5,257 bases of DNA, from contig KL571425.1 of NCBI GenBank assembly GCA_000715855.1, positions 16,402 through 21,658 of the forward strand, read 5' to 3'. The translations under genes were made by a program, and so were the position numbers. Of the stretch, positions 5,240 through 5,257 are shown in pieces. The stretch's first letter is position 1, and each line of letters opens with the position of its first letter. The notes beneath the pieces were generated by a model. The model was given only the letters and a program-made list of their open reading frames with translations, was not told the origin of the DNA and made no database searches. The DNA is from Actinoplanes liguriensis. GTDB taxonomy: Bacteria; Actinomycetota; Actinomycetes; Mycobacteriales; Micromonosporaceae.

Positions 5240-5257
5240 CTGTCTCTTATACACATC
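5240..5257 (-). other. Tn5 mosaic-end (Nextera) adapter at window end
   Basis: CTGTCTCTTATACACATC is the reverse complement of the element at 489-506 and matches 18 of the 19 mosaic-end bases, the window ending before the last. It is the adapter read-through expected at the 3' end of a tagmented insert, and it marks the end of trustworthy sequence. In the VOC frame it would add the false residues AVSYTH. Confidence 0.95.

Noticed and set aside
489..5257. Tn5-like composite transposon with 18-bp terminal inverted repeats
   Set aside because: The repeats are exactly the mosaic end used in tagmentation kits, one is the last base of the window, no transposase is present and there is no flanking target duplication.
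1..5257. tRNA, rRNA or known riboswitch
   Set aside because: I saw no cloverleaf, conserved rRNA segments or recognisable riboswitch core on either strand.

Overview
The window is high-GC DNA (well over 65% G+C by eye) with strong G/C preference at third codon positions, GTG as well as ATG starts, a TetR regulator that looks leaderless, and a secreted glycoside hydrolase. This points to a filamentous or soil actinobacterium. The Micromonosporaceae (Actinoplanes-like) are a guess from style, not something shown here. All five genes lie on the + strand.

Layout: (1) 1-117 holds a GC-rich hairpin and a compact promoter with a 10-bp palindromic operator. (2) 118-717 encodes a TetR-family regulator, and 714-1148 a small hotdog-fold acyl-CoA thioesterase that overlaps it by 4 bases (ATGA). 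These two form a translationally coupled, probably autoregulated pair that plausibly responds to an acyl-CoA or related ligand. (3) 1149-1601 is a non-coding stretch with two copies of an ~82-nt repeat, each built around a long hairpin, followed by a very G-rich strand. (4) 1602-3101 encodes an exported clan GH-A (GH5-like) glycosidase with a C-terminal beta-sandwich that probably binds carbohydrate. A terminator-like hairpin follows. (5) 3248-4024 encodes a YfcE-type metallophosphoesterase, 4058-4852 an alpha/beta hydrolase, and 4900 onward a glyoxalase-fold (VOC) protein cut off by the end of the window. These last three look like unrelated housekeeping or accessory enzymes, and I see no shared pathway.

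The most important observation is technical. The 18-base Tn5 mosaic end used in Nextera-type library preparation is present twice: at 489-506, in frame inside the tetR gene (adding the peptide MCIRDS), and inverted at 5240-5257, the last bases of the window. Segment 507-5239 is therefore flanked by inverted 18-bp repeats and could be mistaken for a transposon. I see no transposase and no target-site duplication, so adapter carry-over in the assembly is the better explanation. The TetR protein is corrupted in its C-terminal domain and the VOC gene is artificially truncated.

I do not see a convincing undescribed biological system. The best biological leads are the duplicated hairpin element with its G-rich flank, the leaderless operator-promoter of tetR, and the GDTH variant of the metal-binding GHTH motif in the phosphoesterase.
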